Assembly: GCF_001886695.1 (NCBI RefSeq)
Contig: NZ_CP018097.1
Span: 1,197,001 to 1,261,000, forward strand
Origin: Aurantiacibacter gangjinensis
GTDB taxonomy: Bacteria; Pseudomonadota; Alphaproteobacteria; Sphingomonadales; Sphingomonadaceae
Reading direction: 5' to 3'
DNA length: 64,000 nucleotides
Position numbers and translations under genes: made by a program. A model generated the notes under the pieces. That model did not search any database. It saw only the letters and a list, made by a program, of their open reading frames with translations, and was not told the origin of the DNA. Positions 51,323 through 62,500 of the stretch are shown here, one piece after another. The first letter of the stretch is position 1, and every line of letters starts with the position of its first letter.

Positions 51323-53509
51323 ATGGCAGATATGGAAAACGATATGGCGGCAGTGCCCGCCGATCCGGCGCTGGCGAGCTTTGTCCTCCTCGCGCAGTTT
51401 CTCGGCGTGCCTGCTGAACCATCGCAGATCCATCATGATCGCGGGCAGGGCGATCGCCCCTACACTTTTGATGATTTAGTGCGCATCGCCAAAAAGCTGG
51501 AACTGATTGCCCGGCGCAAGGCTGCGCCGCCTGAGAATCTGCCAAAACTGCCGACCCCGTCACTGATCGCATTGGCCGGCGGTGGAACGGCCATGCTGCT
51601 CAAAGTCGATGACGATATTGATGCGGGTACGCGGTATATGGTGATGCTGCCTGACGACCAGCGCCCACAAATCTGGTCGCAGGAAGATGTCGAAACGCGG
51701 TTCCAGATCGAAGGCGGCAAGGTCGATCTGCTGCTGATGACGAGCCGCGAACACATTGCCGGACAAAAGCGCGCCTTTGATTTTAGCTGGTTCATCCCCG
51801 CCATCGTCAAATATCGCAAACCCATGCGCGATGTTCTGCTGGGCAGTTTCTTCCTGCAGCTATTGGGCCTTGCATCGCCGATCTTCTTTCAGCTCGTGAT
51901 CGACAAGGTATTGGTCCACCAGTCCATGACCACGCTGGAAGTGTTGGCCATAGGGCTTGCCACGGTGCTGGTGTTCGAGACGATGCTGTCGGGTCTGCGC
52001 AACTGGCTGTTTGCGCATACCACCAACCGTGTCGATGCAGAATTGTCCGCAGCATTGTTCCGTCATCTGGTCGCGCTTCCGCTTTCGTATTTCGAGGCGC
52101 GGCGCGTGGGCGACAGCGTGGCGCGAGTGCGCGAGTTGGAGAATATCCGCAACTTTCTCACCAGCAATGCCGTGACGGTCGTGATCGATCTGTTCTTCAC
52201 GATCGTGTTCTTCGTAGTGATGTATCTCTATTCGCCGTTGCTTACCCTGATCGTGGCGCTGACGATCCCTGTCTATGTGCTGATCTCTGTCTTCATCACG
52301 CCGCCGCTGCGTGCGCGATTGGACGAGAAATTCAAGCGTGGAGCGGAGAACCAGGCGTTTCTCGTGGAAACCGTCACCGGTATCGGCACGCTGAAAAGCA
52401 TGGCGGTGGAGCCGCGTATGCGTGACCGCTGGGAGAAGCAGTTCGCAGGCTATATCAAGACTGGCTGGGACGTGACGGTGCTGTCGACATGGGGCAGTCA
52501 TCTGATCCAGCTGGTGAGCAAGCTGACGACAGTGGCCATCCTGTTCTTCGGGGCGAGGGCTGTAATCGCGGGCGAATTGACCGTCGGCAGCCTCGTTGCT
52601 TTCAACATGCTGGCAGGCCGCGTGGCACAGCCGATCCTGCGCCTGTCACAGCTGTGGCAGGATTTCCAGCAGGTGCGTATCTCGGTGGATCGGCTCGGCG
52701 ATATTCTCAATTCTCCGGCCGAGCCTGAACACAATCCCAACCGGGCAACCCTGCCGCCGATCAAGGGGCAGGTGGAGTTCGACAAGGTGCGTTTCCGCTA
52801 TCGCCCCGACGCGCCCGAAGCCTTGCGCGGCGTCAGTCTGGACGTGAAAGCGGGTGAGATGCTGGGAATTGTCGGCCCGTCGGGAAGTGGCAAGTCGACC
52901 CTTACGAAGCTGGTGCAACGGCTTTATGTGCCAGAGCAGGGGCGCGTGCTGGTGGACGGCACTGATCTTGCGCTGGTCGATCCGGCCTGGCTTCGCCGAC
53001 AGGTCGGCGTGGTGCTTCAGGAGAACATCCTGTTCAACCGCTCGGTGCGCGAGAATATCGCGCTGAGCAATCCGACCATTCCGATGGAACGCGTCATTGC
53101 CGCTGCAGAAATGGCGGGCGCGCATGAGTTCGTTCTCACCCTATCGCATGGCTATGATACGGTGATCGAAGAGCGCGGTAGCAATCTGTCTGGCGGCCAG
53201 CGCCAGCGCCTTGCCATCGCACGCGCGCTGATTAGCGATCCGCGCATACTCATTCTCGACGAAGCGACCAGCGCGCTGGATGCCGAGAGTGAGGAGATCA
53301 TACAGAACAATCTCAGCAAGATCGCCGAAGGTCGTACGGTGATGATCATCGCCCATCGCCTGTCCGCTGTGCGCCCCTGCCACCGTATCATCACGGTTGA
53401 AGCAGGCGAAATCACCGAGATGGGAAGCCATGAGGAACTTCTGAAGGCCGGTGGACGCTACGCGCAGCTCCATGCCAAGCAGACGGGTATGGCAGGAGTG
53501 GTGGCATGA
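51323..53509 (+). CDS. Type I secretion ABC exporter (HlyB-like)
   Basis: A 728-residue exporter for RTX substrates. Residues 10-140 are a C39-like domain lacking the catalytic Cys, as in HlyB, where it docks unfolded substrate. Six transmembrane helices cover about 165-440. The ATPase has Walker A GPSGSGKST, the ABC signature LSGGQRQRLAIARAL, Walker B ILILDEATSALD and an H-loop IAHRLS. It works with the adaptor encoded next, whose start overlaps its stop, and an outer-membrane TolC-type channel not found in this window. Confidence 0.93.
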   Translation: MADMENDMAAVPADPALASFVLLAQFLGVPAEPSQIHHDRGQGDRPYTFDDLVRIAKKLELIARRKAAPPENLPKLPTPSLIALAGGGTAMLLKVDDDIDAGTRYMVMLPDDQRPQIWSQEDVETRFQIEGGKVDLLLMTSREHIAGQKRAFDFSWFIPAIVKYRKPMRDVLLGSFFLQLLGLASPIFFQLVIDKVLVHQSMTTLEVLAIGLATVLVFETMLSGLRNWLFAHTTNRVDAELSAALFRHLVALPLSYFEARRVGDSVARVRELENIRNFLTSNAVTVVIDLFFTIVFFVVMYLYSPLLTLIVALTIPVYVLISVFITPPLRARLDEKFKRGAENQAFLVETVTGIGTLKSMAVEPRMRDRWEKQFAGYIKTGWDVTVLSTWGSHLIQLVSKLTTVAILFFGARAVIAGELTVGSLVAFNMLAGRVAQPILRLSQLWQDFQQVRISVDRLGDILNSPAEPEHNPNRATLPPIKGQVEFDKVRFRYRPDAPEALRGVSLDVKAGEMLGIVGPSGSGKSTLTKLVQRLYVPEQGRVLVDGTDLALVDPAWLRRQVGVVLQENILFNRSVRENIALSNPTIPMERVIAAAEMAGAHEFVLTLSHGYDTVIEERGSNLSGGQRQRLAIARALISDPRILILDEATSALDAESEEIIQNNLSKIAEGRTVMIIAHRLSAVRPCHRIITVEAGEITEMGSHEELLKAGGRYAQLHAKQTGMAGVVA

Positions 53510-55005
53510 GCTGGCTATCGGATCGGTTCCCCACGCTGGCTAAACATGCGACGATCCTTCGCGACAGCTGGCGCGACCAGAACGAAGCCGATGCCGCCTT
53601 CAGGCCGAAAGACGAGCATGAGTTTCTGCCCGCCGCCTTGGAGATCATGGAAAAGCCGCCCAGTCCGGGCATGCGGTGGCTTCTTTGGCTGACCTGCGCG
53701 CTGTTCGTGCTGGCTTTGCTATGGGCGATATTCGGCAAGATTGATGTGGTAGCCGTGGCGTCGGGCAAGACTGTACCCGACGGCAATGTGAAGGTCGTGC
53801 AACCGATCGAGATTGGCGCAGTGCGGGCCATCCATGTACGCAATGGCCAGTTCGTGGAAGCGGGCGAGCTGTTGATTGAACTCGATCCGACAATGGCTAG
53901 CGCGGAAGAGGCACAAAGCGGGCAAGCCTTGCAGTCCGCACAAATCCAGCGCGCCCGCAATGATGCCCTGCTGGCCTATCTGGATGGAGGCGAGCCGCGT
54001 TTTATAGCACCCGAAGGCACGCCGCCCGATATTGCGGCTACCGAACAGGCGATGGTCCAGGCAACTATCGCTGAATACGAGGCCGAAAGTGCCAGCCTCT
54101 CACAGCAACGGGCAGAGCAGATCGCGGCGCTGGAGGCAGCGCAGGCGGAAGTCGCAAAGCTGGAAGAGGCACTTCCCTTCATTGAGCAGCAGCTTGAGGC
54201 ACGTGCGACGCTGGCTGAGCAGGGCTTCTACTCGCGCCTGCAACTGCTGGAATATGAACAGCTGCGCGCAGAGCATGTGCGCAATATCGATATCCAGAAC
54301 GCCAGCGCGCGCGCCGCCATGGCGGCAATGGGCAGGATCGATGCGCAAAGCCGAGCACTGCGCTCCACCTTCGGGCGCACCGCTATCTCGGACCTGTCGC
54401 AGGCCAACCAGAATGCAGGCTTGGCAGGGGAAGAATTGCGCGCATCGGAGCGTCGACGGCAATATCAGGATTTGCGCGCGCCGGTCGATGGCGTGGTGCA
54501 ACAGCTGTCGGTGACCACAGTGGGCGGGGTGGTGCAGCCCGCGCAGCAGCTGATGGTCATCGTCCCATGCAGCTCCGGCGATGCCAGCGTTGCGGCAGCC
54601 TGCAATGCGGGCATCTCTGTCGAAGCCTATGTGCAGAACAAGGATATCGGCTTCATTGCCGTGGGTCAGCGTGTGGCGGTGAAGCTGGAGGCGTTTAACT
54701 TCACCGATTACGGCCTGATTGAAGGAACCGTCACCAATATCAGCCGCGATGCGATTGATCAGAGCGATGCTCCGCTGGGCAGCCAGCGAGACGCAAACGG
54801 CAGGCCGGTGCAGGCTGGCCTCGTTTACGCGGCGCGCATCAGCCTCGATTGCGGGCCGGACATCGCTGATCCGCATCCCCTATGTGACAGGGTGCAGCCA
54901 GGGATGAGTGTGCAGGCAGAGATCAAGACCGGGACGCGGCGGATTATACAGTATCTGCTCTCGCCGATCAGTCAGGCGCTCGATGAAGCGGGGCGGGAGA
55001 GGTAA
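53506..55005 (+). CDS. Type I secretion periplasmic adaptor (HlyD-like)
   Basis: A 499-residue membrane fusion protein. The N-terminal cytosolic tail and one transmembrane helix (about 60-82, LLWLTCALFVLALLWAIFGKI) are followed by a lipoyl half-motif (VVQPIEIGAVRAIHVRNGQFVEAGELLIELDPT), a long coiled coil (about 175-300), the second lipoyl half (RRRQYQDLRAPVDGVVQQLSV) and a beta-barrel domain. It bridges the exporter and an outer-membrane channel. It overlaps the exporter gene by four bases. Confidence 0.92.
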   Translation: MSWLSDRFPTLAKHATILRDSWRDQNEADAAFRPKDEHEFLPAALEIMEKPPSPGMRWLLWLTCALFVLALLWAIFGKIDVVAVASGKTVPDGNVKVVQPIEIGAVRAIHVRNGQFVEAGELLIELDPTMASAEEAQSGQALQSAQIQRARNDALLAYLDGGEPRFIAPEGTPPDIAATEQAMVQATIAEYEAESASLSQQRAEQIAALEAAQAEVAKLEEALPFIEQQLEARATLAEQGFYSRLQLLEYEQLRAEHVRNIDIQNASARAAMAAMGRIDAQSRALRSTFGRTAISDLSQANQNAGLAGEELRASERRRQYQDLRAPVDGVVQQLSVTTVGGVVQPAQQLMVIVPCSSGDASVAAACNAGISVEAYVQNKDIGFIAVGQRVAVKLEAFNFTDYGLIEGTVTNISRDAIDQSDAPLGSQRDANGRPVQAGLVYAARISLDCGPDIADPHPLCDRVQPGMSVQAEIKTGTRRIIQYLLSPISQALDEAGRER

Positions 55006-55145
55006 GGATTATGATGCGAAATGGGTCGCGGATGAAACCGACTTTCCGACAATTTTCCAAGATAAAAGATGGCTTTATACAGTTGACTGATTGCCCGGAA
55101 TGACAAATACATATCGCTGGAGCGGGTATATACTCTGGGGGAATT

Positions 55146-55796
55146 ATGAGTCGCAAAGGGAATGGCGCCGCTGGTGCCGCTAAGGGGCCTTCAAAAGCAA
55201 AGGCGGTAAAGACGCATCAGAAAAAGGCGGCGGAAACGCCCAATGCTGCGCCCGACGATGCGTCGGCGGAGGCAAAGCCTGTCTCGCCTGAAATGAAGGC
55301 CAAACTGGCCGAAATCCGCGAGCGCGTGCAGCTGACTGTTGGTCAGGTGGTGCTCGCAATGGGTAATCTGCCGCGCTACCGCAGTCAGACGCTGGGTGAT
55401 TTGCAGCATCTGGTGATTGAGCCGCTATTGCGTGATCGTCTGGCGATTGCGCAGGCCCGCCCGCGCGAAGGTGACGAGGGTGCAGATTCTCCGGCCGCCG
55501 GTCAGCAAGCCACTGCCGGTATCGCCATCTGGGCGAGCGTGTCGGACGAGGTGGCAGAGAAAGTCCGTGACCAGATCAAAGGGGGCGTGTTCCCTACCCG
55601 GCTGTCGGCGGAGGACTGGGCGAGCGGCGAGAATATCTGGCTGCTCGACCTGATCGCGCCTAACCGCCAGCTGGCAACCGCAGTGCTGGCGAATTTCAAA
55701 CAGATCGCAGGCGATAAGCCGGTTTCCATCCACCCGATTGTGGCGCGCAGCGTGGACCGTGAGGTGCTGGAGCAGATGAGGGTCAAGGGAGAGTAG
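55146..55796 (+). CDS. RTX-activating lysine acyltransferase (HlyC-like)
   Basis: A 216-residue toxin-activating acyltransferase. Such enzymes transfer fatty acyl groups from ACP to Lys residues of the RTX partner. Residues 1-55 are a Lys/Ala-rich extension absent from HlyC. The catalytic domain has LGDLQHLVIEPLLRDRL (His candidate), GIAIWASVSDEV, and LSAEDWASGENIWLLDLIAP (Asp candidate). The domain is shorter at the C-terminus than in classical enzymes. The gene lies 140 bases after the adaptor and four bases before the lipoprotein. Confidence 0.85.
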   Translation: MSRKGNGAAGAAKGPSKAKAVKTHQKKAAETPNAAPDDASAEAKPVSPEMKAKLAEIRERVQLTVGQVVLAMGNLPRYRSQTLGDLQHLVIEPLLRDRLAIAQARPREGDEGADSPAAGQQATAGIAIWASVSDEVAEKVRDQIKGGVFPTRLSAEDWASGENIWLLDLIAPNRQLATAVLANFKQIAGDKPVSIHPIVARSVDREVLEQMRVKGE

Positions 55797-55800
55797 GCAT

Positions 55801-56553
55801 ATGCTGAAACGATTTCTGGCAATGGCGCTGCTCGGCCTGTCGCTCGCATCCTGCGGGGACAGCTTCCCTGACTATCATTACAAGATGACCATCTATGTCG
55901 ACGGGCAGGAGTATTCTTCGGTGCGCGCGGTGGATCAGGACGAGGTAACCAGCATCGTCGACTCGACAGGCAGCAGGGTCGAAACATCCATGCGGGGCGA
56001 GGCGGTGATTATCGATCATCCCAATGGCCGCACCTATTATGCGTTGCTGAGCAAGCCCGGCAGCCCGCAATATGGTGCCTTTGCAGCAGAACTGGCGCTG
56101 ATGCCGCTGGTAACGCGGGCACAGCGGTCGCAAACCGATAACTGGATGGGCGCGAACCAGTCGGGCGACCTCGATCTTCGCGCTCAGGATCATCAGGCGA
56201 TGGTGGCGATCGAAGGCCCGCAGGAGCTGCGCCGCGCAATCCCGGTGGATGAGCTGCGCCGCCATAGCGGCTCTGGCGATCCCGACTTTCCCGCCTGGCC
56301 GATGTTCGTGACCTTCTCAGACCCTTCCGACCCGCGCACGGTGCGCGAAGTGACGCCCGAAAGCCTGGGGGTGGAGCGCATCACCATCGAAATCACCGAT
56401 GAGGATGTGACGACGGGGATTGAGGAAAGGTTGGCTTGGCTTGATACCCATCGCGGATCATTCGTGAAGCGCCGGCAAGGTCAATTCCTCGATGAAATGT
56501 CGCCGGTTGCGCGCCTTGGGCCATCATCTCTAAGCCAAGGGGTGTTGCAATGA
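55801..56553 (+). CDS. Lipoprotein between acyltransferase and RTX genes
   Basis: A 250-residue lipoprotein (lipobox SLASC, Cys about 18). The mature domain starts FPDYHYKMTIYVDGQEYSSVRAVDQDEV, a beta-rich opening. The centre is NHPNGRTYYALLSKPGSPQYG-like, and the C-terminus RITIEITDEDVTTGIEERL. I recognise no family. Its ATGA overlap with the RTX gene (56550-56553) indicates coupled translation. By position it might protect the cell from the secreted lipase or assist its folding, but that is inference only. Confidence 0.75.
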   Translation: MLKRFLAMALLGLSLASCGDSFPDYHYKMTIYVDGQEYSSVRAVDQDEVTSIVDSTGSRVETSMRGEAVIIDHPNGRTYYALLSKPGSPQYGAFAAELALMPLVTRAQRSQTDNWMGANQSGDLDLRAQDHQAMVAIEGPQELRRAIPVDELRRHSGSGDPDFPAWPMFVTFSDPSDPRTVREVTPESLGVERITIEITDEDVTTGIEERLAWLDTHRGSFVKRRQGQFLDEMSPVARLGPSSLSQGVLQ

Positions 56554-59500
56554 ATCGAGACCTTTTTCTGGCCATACTTGCCCTAGACTCATACAACCGC
56601 GGGTACGGTCAGCGACTAGCAGGCCTCTTAAGCGAGGGATTCTTGGGGAACGCCAGAATCTTGACTGACTCGCAGGTTGAGTTCGACACTGCGACGGACA
56701 CGCCTAGTGAAGACGCCGATTTCTACGCCATCGCCTACGAATGGAATGGCGAGACGATCATCTCGTATCGCGGGACGGACAACCCGCTGGAAGATGCCAA
56801 CACCGGCTATGGGTTGGGTGCCGGGTACCCTGGGGTGGTTGTTTCCCAGCAGATTCTCGAAGCCCTTTTCGGCCACATTTACAGCGACGATTTTGGCGGC
56901 GCGGTCACAGATATTTTTCATGCTTTGGGTGTCGAGACCCAGACATCGCAAAGCAATCTTGCGCTGGAATTTTACAGTGCAGTAACGGATCGGCCCATTA
57001 CCGACCTGATGTCGGCGGATGTTCCCAGCGATGTCGTCGTCGTCGGCCATTCACTAGGTGGCGGCCTGGCAGGGCTGGTCGCATCGCTTACGGGCGTGGA
57101 AGGTTACGGCTATGATCATATGCCCTTCGTACAAGGGTCCTTCTCCTATGCTTTGAATTTCATCGCGGCTTTGGCGGAGGCCAGCGAAAGCTCTGAATTT
57201 CTCGATCTCCTTGCCGAAAAGGCGACGCCGGAAGAATTCGGAGATTTAAAAACAAAGATAGAGCAGTTCCAGGAAGCCTACTCCGCGTCTGTCGAAGACT
57301 TTGAAAACGTTGGGCTGCGTGCGCCTTCCGTCGATAACTTTACCGCGATCGCTGTCGAGGGCGAGTTGCTTACCTATGTGCGCAACGGCAACGTCCAACT
57401 TATCGCGGCGTTCATTGCTACCGCGACCGCCATCATTTCTGGGGGTAGGGTTGGGTTGGCCGCGGCCATCGAGGGATGGAGCCAGGCGATCAGAACGCCG
57501 CTCGCCGAATCGACCGTTCCGCAGGAAGAATTGTCTGTATTTGGCGCAATCGATTCGCCGTTGGATATCGTTAAGCGGCACAGCCAAGCGCTGCTTGTAA
57601 TGCTGAAATATGCAGAGGTGATGCCAATTGATACAGACTGGCAGACCGCTGCACCGGACCTAATCGATTCTCTTTTCGATGATGACATTGGGGAAGCGCT
57701 CGGGCGCTCTTCTGGTTCAGTCGAGAGCGGAGGTCAGGGTGAGTACGCGCCTACCGATCAGCTAAGAGCAGCTATTGCCTACTCCGCTATCGATGAAGGC
57801 GAACGCCCATTTGGCGATACGGCAATCAAGGCTTGGTTCAATGATGCCAACCAGCTTGGAAGAGTGCTGGCTGATGAAGGTATCTCCGATAGCTTTCGAA
57901 ACATAGCTGGCGATTTGGCGCGGATTATCACGCAGTATGCCGGACGGCTGGCCTTTGCCGACGTGGAGGACCAGCAATTTACCGCAGGTGTGATCGATGT
58001 GAATGGGGATCGCACTGCCCTCTCAATCGATCTTTCGGACGTTACTTGGGATGCGGGGCAAGAACGTCAGGAAATGGAAATCGTTGGCATCTCTACGATG
58101 CTTCGGAATGCCACTGGTGATACGCAGTTCCCCCTGCGTTTTTACGGCCCAGTTCCAGGCCAAGCCGATGGCGTAGAGTGGGCTTCGCCGGTACGAGCCG
58201 GCGCGAAATGGCTTTACGATGTTGAAAATCCAGGCACAATTGTAGGGCGTCTCTCTGTCCAAACCACGGACAACACATTCGATGGGCTAGCACCGGGCAG
58301 TGCAAACCGTTTGTCGGATGATGAAATAGCAGTCTTTGTTCTGGGGGATGGAGACGACAAGGTAACAGGTACCGACGATAATGACTTTCTGATCGGTTCG
58401 GCGGGCAGCGACACATTGGTTGGCGGGCTCGGCAACGACATGTTGTTCGGCGGTGCCGACAATGACGTTCTCTCCGATATATATGGGAACAACTTTTTTC
58501 AGGGCGGCGGGGGCGAAGATCGTGTCGACCTATCGCGAGCCAATCCGCTTGAGGGTTATGAAGTCACCCTGACCGCAGTTGCGTCCCCCGACAATGATCG
58601 CAAGACCGATATCGAGTTCACGCTTAATAGTCTCCTTACCGGCGATACAAGTGTGAACCGGATGCAGGATGTCGAACAGCTCATTTTGACAGACTACGCC
58701 GATGAGTTGAAGCTCGACGCGGCGACGATGAATGAATACGTCACTGGTTATGTGGACATATTCGGCACGCCGTTTACGGTTGATATGGGCGCTCCGACTG
58801 TGGGCACCGTCCGCACATCAGGCTTCGACACCGTAGAATATGCAACGCGCGGGGAATCTGGCGAAACGGGAATTTTCTGGCGTAACGGAACCACTCAAGG
58901 CGCTTTGGGCAACTTGTCCTACTCGGAGTATTCGGCGCTCGGATTTTTCTCAGCGGTGCCGACCCTCCTTCTGAATTTAAGCGGTGCCAGCTTTGCCGTC
59001 GAAGATGGTTTGACGGGTGACGATACAGTAAAGACAAAAGGTCTCGAGAATGTCGTTCTCACTAATCAGGACGACAGCTTCGCCTTTACAGCTCAAGACT
59101 ATTCTATCCATTCGGGGTACGGTACGATTACCGCAGGGGCGGGCGAAGATGTCGTCCTCTACGTTGGCGCAAAAGCGTTTACTGCCGGTAAGTATTTCGA
59201 CCCTGCCCAGCAGGAACTTGCCGATGCCAAGGCTGCGGCGATGGCTGCAGGTGAGGAATATACCGGACCCGAGCCGGATCCATTTGCCCTGAAAGCCGGC
59301 GAAGAGTTGCGCCTCACGATTGATGGCGGTTCAGATGACGACCGCCTTATGGTGCGCGGCGGTGAGGGCGCCATCGTGGTCGGCGGCGAAGGTCGCGATT
59401 TTCTCTACAACTCGTCCTACAAAGGTCAGCTGTGGGGTGACGGTCTGGACGGGAAGGGTGTTTCGTATACGGGCGCGGGGAACGATGACACCTTCTGGTG

Positions 59501-62500
59501 GAGTGCGGGCAGCTTCATCATGGATGCCGGCAAGAACGACCGGCTGCAGCTGTTTGGCGCGCCGCTGACGGGCGGGACCAATAATGGCTGGCTGGGCGCC
59601 GCGCTGGAAAAGGGCACGGCGCGCGATTGGTTGCTGCCTTGGGTAACCTATGGCCGGACGGAGAGCGACCAGCTGCTGGTGTCTTTCGGGCCCAATCTGT
59701 CGGCGCAGGAGACCGAGGAAGAGCTGCTCTCGCACACGATGGTGGTGCAGGACTGGGACGAGGGCGACCTCGGCATGGAGTTCTTCATTTTTGGCGGGGA
59801 CAACGAGATTTCGCTGTTCCGCGCACTCTTCAGCTATGTCGGTGCCTTTGCGCAGGCTGCGGGTCGCTTTGCCAAGAATCTGTTGTGGTTGCCTGCTGAC
59901 GATCCGCTCGTGCTCGACCTTAACGGTGACGGGATCGTGTCCACCGGACTTGGTGCGGTCTATTGGGATAATGACGGCGACTTATTCGGCGAAAAGTCGG
60001 GCTGGATTTCGGGCGATGACGGATTCCTGGTCCACGATGCCGATGGCGACGGGCTGATAACTGCGACAGAGCTGTTCGGCGGGCCGGGCCTTTCGGGCTA
60101 TACTGAATTGGAGGATTGGGACAGCAATGGCGACGGAATCGTCGATGCCTCCGACCTGAACTTTGCCGACCTACAGATCTGGCGCGATGCCAACGAAAAC
60201 GGGATTACCGACGCGGGCGAACTGCACGAACTGGCGGCTTTCGACATCACCGCGTTCTCTGTTCGCCCGACACAAGTGGATATTGAAGTCGCCAGTGGGG
60301 CAACGATCCGCGCAGAGGGCTTCTATGCCCGGTCGGACGGCTCCACCGGGGCCATGGGCGAGCTGATCTTCCCCATCGACCGCAGCGAAACGCGCTACCT
60401 TGGCGACAACGGCACTGCCTCTTTTGCTCCCAAGGAGGCCTCGGGCGAGGCTATCGGTGCCAAGGGCTATGGCGTGCTGACCGATCTTTCCGTGGCGAGC
60501 AGCAACGATGCGGCACTGGCAGACCTGCTGGCGGACACGGCCTCGCAAATGGTGACCGGCGATCTCGACCAACTGCGTGATCAGGCACGCGAAGTGCTGG
60601 GCGCGTGGGCGCGCTCCAACCCGGCGTCGCACGAACTTTCTGCCGTGCTGCTGGATGCAGGCGGCGAACTGGCTGATCACGCCGTCTATGTCGAGGATGC
60701 CAGCGGCGGATACTGGCAACTTGCCAGTGGCAATACTGTGCTTGACGCCACAGGTGCGTCCATTGACCGGCCAACGCTGGAAGAGGTGCTGGCACAATCC
60801 GACTCCGGTGGCGGCAGCTGGCAGTTGGTGCAGGGTTGGACTCCCGCCGGGCGCGGTTTCGTTCCTGAGGCGCGTGAGGAAACCGCCTATCTCGTTTCGC
60901 TTGATGGCGGCGTCGCCACGGTGCTCGACTATGCCATGCGCCACACCGATGCGCAGGGCGAATACTGGACATTGGCGAGCGGCAATCCCGTGCTTGACGC
61001 CACAGGTGCATCCATCGACCGCGCGAGCCTTTCCGACATCCGCAATCAGACTGTGGCTGACGGGCAGGAGTGGCGGATCGAGGTCTTTGCCCCTGCCATG
61101 CTGGAGCAGCCATACGACAAGGCGGCATTCTACATTCGCGATGGTATCGTCACGGACTATTCGGTCTGGATCCGTGATGAGGACGGCATGTTCGCGGTCT
61201 GGGCCAGCAATCTGCAACGTGCGCTGGATAATCAGGCCGCCTATGGTCCAGGCCAGTTCGGCCTGCGCGGGTACCAGCTCGATCTAGAGAATCTCCCCGA
61301 CGCCAACAACAGCGACGACAGTGCCGTGCGCGTGGAAGTCATGGCGCTGGAGGAAATAGAGTTCGCCTTCGCGTCTGCCGGGTTCGAGTTCCGGCCTGAG
61401 CTGTTTGTGGCCGAAAGCGCGGCCGACAATTCGCTGGTCTACGACTACAGCATCTCGGAGAACATCGACTTCTCGCGCACGCTGGTCGACGCCTTCCTCT
61501 CAGTCGGGCGTGCCATGGCCGTGCGCATCGCTTCGCAGGGCGGTCTCGCCAGCTTCTTCGAGGGCGTGGAATACGATCCCGCTACCGACACCTTCCAAGC
61601 CACCTCAGGCCGCGAGCTGATCCCGCTTTTTACCAATGTTTTGGAGGCAGCGCCCGCCGGGGCGACGGAAACGGTCGACTACCTGCGCGAATGGGACAAG
61701 GTGCTGAATACCGTCTATCCCGATTTCAAGCGCCACGGCAAAGGCCCCAACAGTCAGGAATTCCTGTTCCATATGGTCGTTGCCGCGTTCGAGAATGCAC
61801 CGGTCGACGCCAGCTTCCTGCAAGTGGCAGAGGCGCTGTCCGTCGACGAGGAGCGGATCGGACTCGTTGATGCGACAAATCCTGAGTTCGATGGGACGCG
61901 TGGAGATGATCTGATTTATGTCGGTGCAGGCGCAACGCTCGCGCGTGGTGGGCTGGGTAGCGACACCTACGTGATCGGACGCGATTTCGTCGATGTCACC
62001 ATCCAAGATATCGAAGGCATTCTGCAACCGCGCGCCTCCGACTACCTGCGCTTTGCCCACCTGACGCCGACCGACGTCTATCTTTACAAAGACGGCGAAG
62101 ACCTGGTGATCCAAGAGATTGCGACCGGTCACACGGTGACCATCCGCGACCAGTTCGATGGCCGCTGGCCGGGCTTATTTGGCGGCGACTATTCGGACAA
62201 CACCGAGATCGTCGAGATCGTTTTCGCCGATGGCACGGTGTGGGATTTCGTCGACATGGCCTACGCGGCCAGCCATCCGCTCGACAGCAATGATGTGGTG
62301 TTCGGTACCAGTTCGATCGACGTGCTGGATGGCGGTGCAGGCAACGACATCCTGCGCGGTGGCGGTGATGGCGATCTGTACATGTTCAAGCAAGGCTATG
62401 GCGAGGACACGATCATCGACGCGGAGGACAACCCCTTCCGCAACGGCATCGATATTGTCTCCTTCGGAGACGGTATTTCCGCCGATTCCATCTCGCTGCA

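Noticed and set aside
51323-51740. Active C39 bacteriocin-processing peptidase at the exporter N-terminus
   Set aside because: The catalytic Cys position is absent; the domain is the inactive C39-like type found in RTX exporters.
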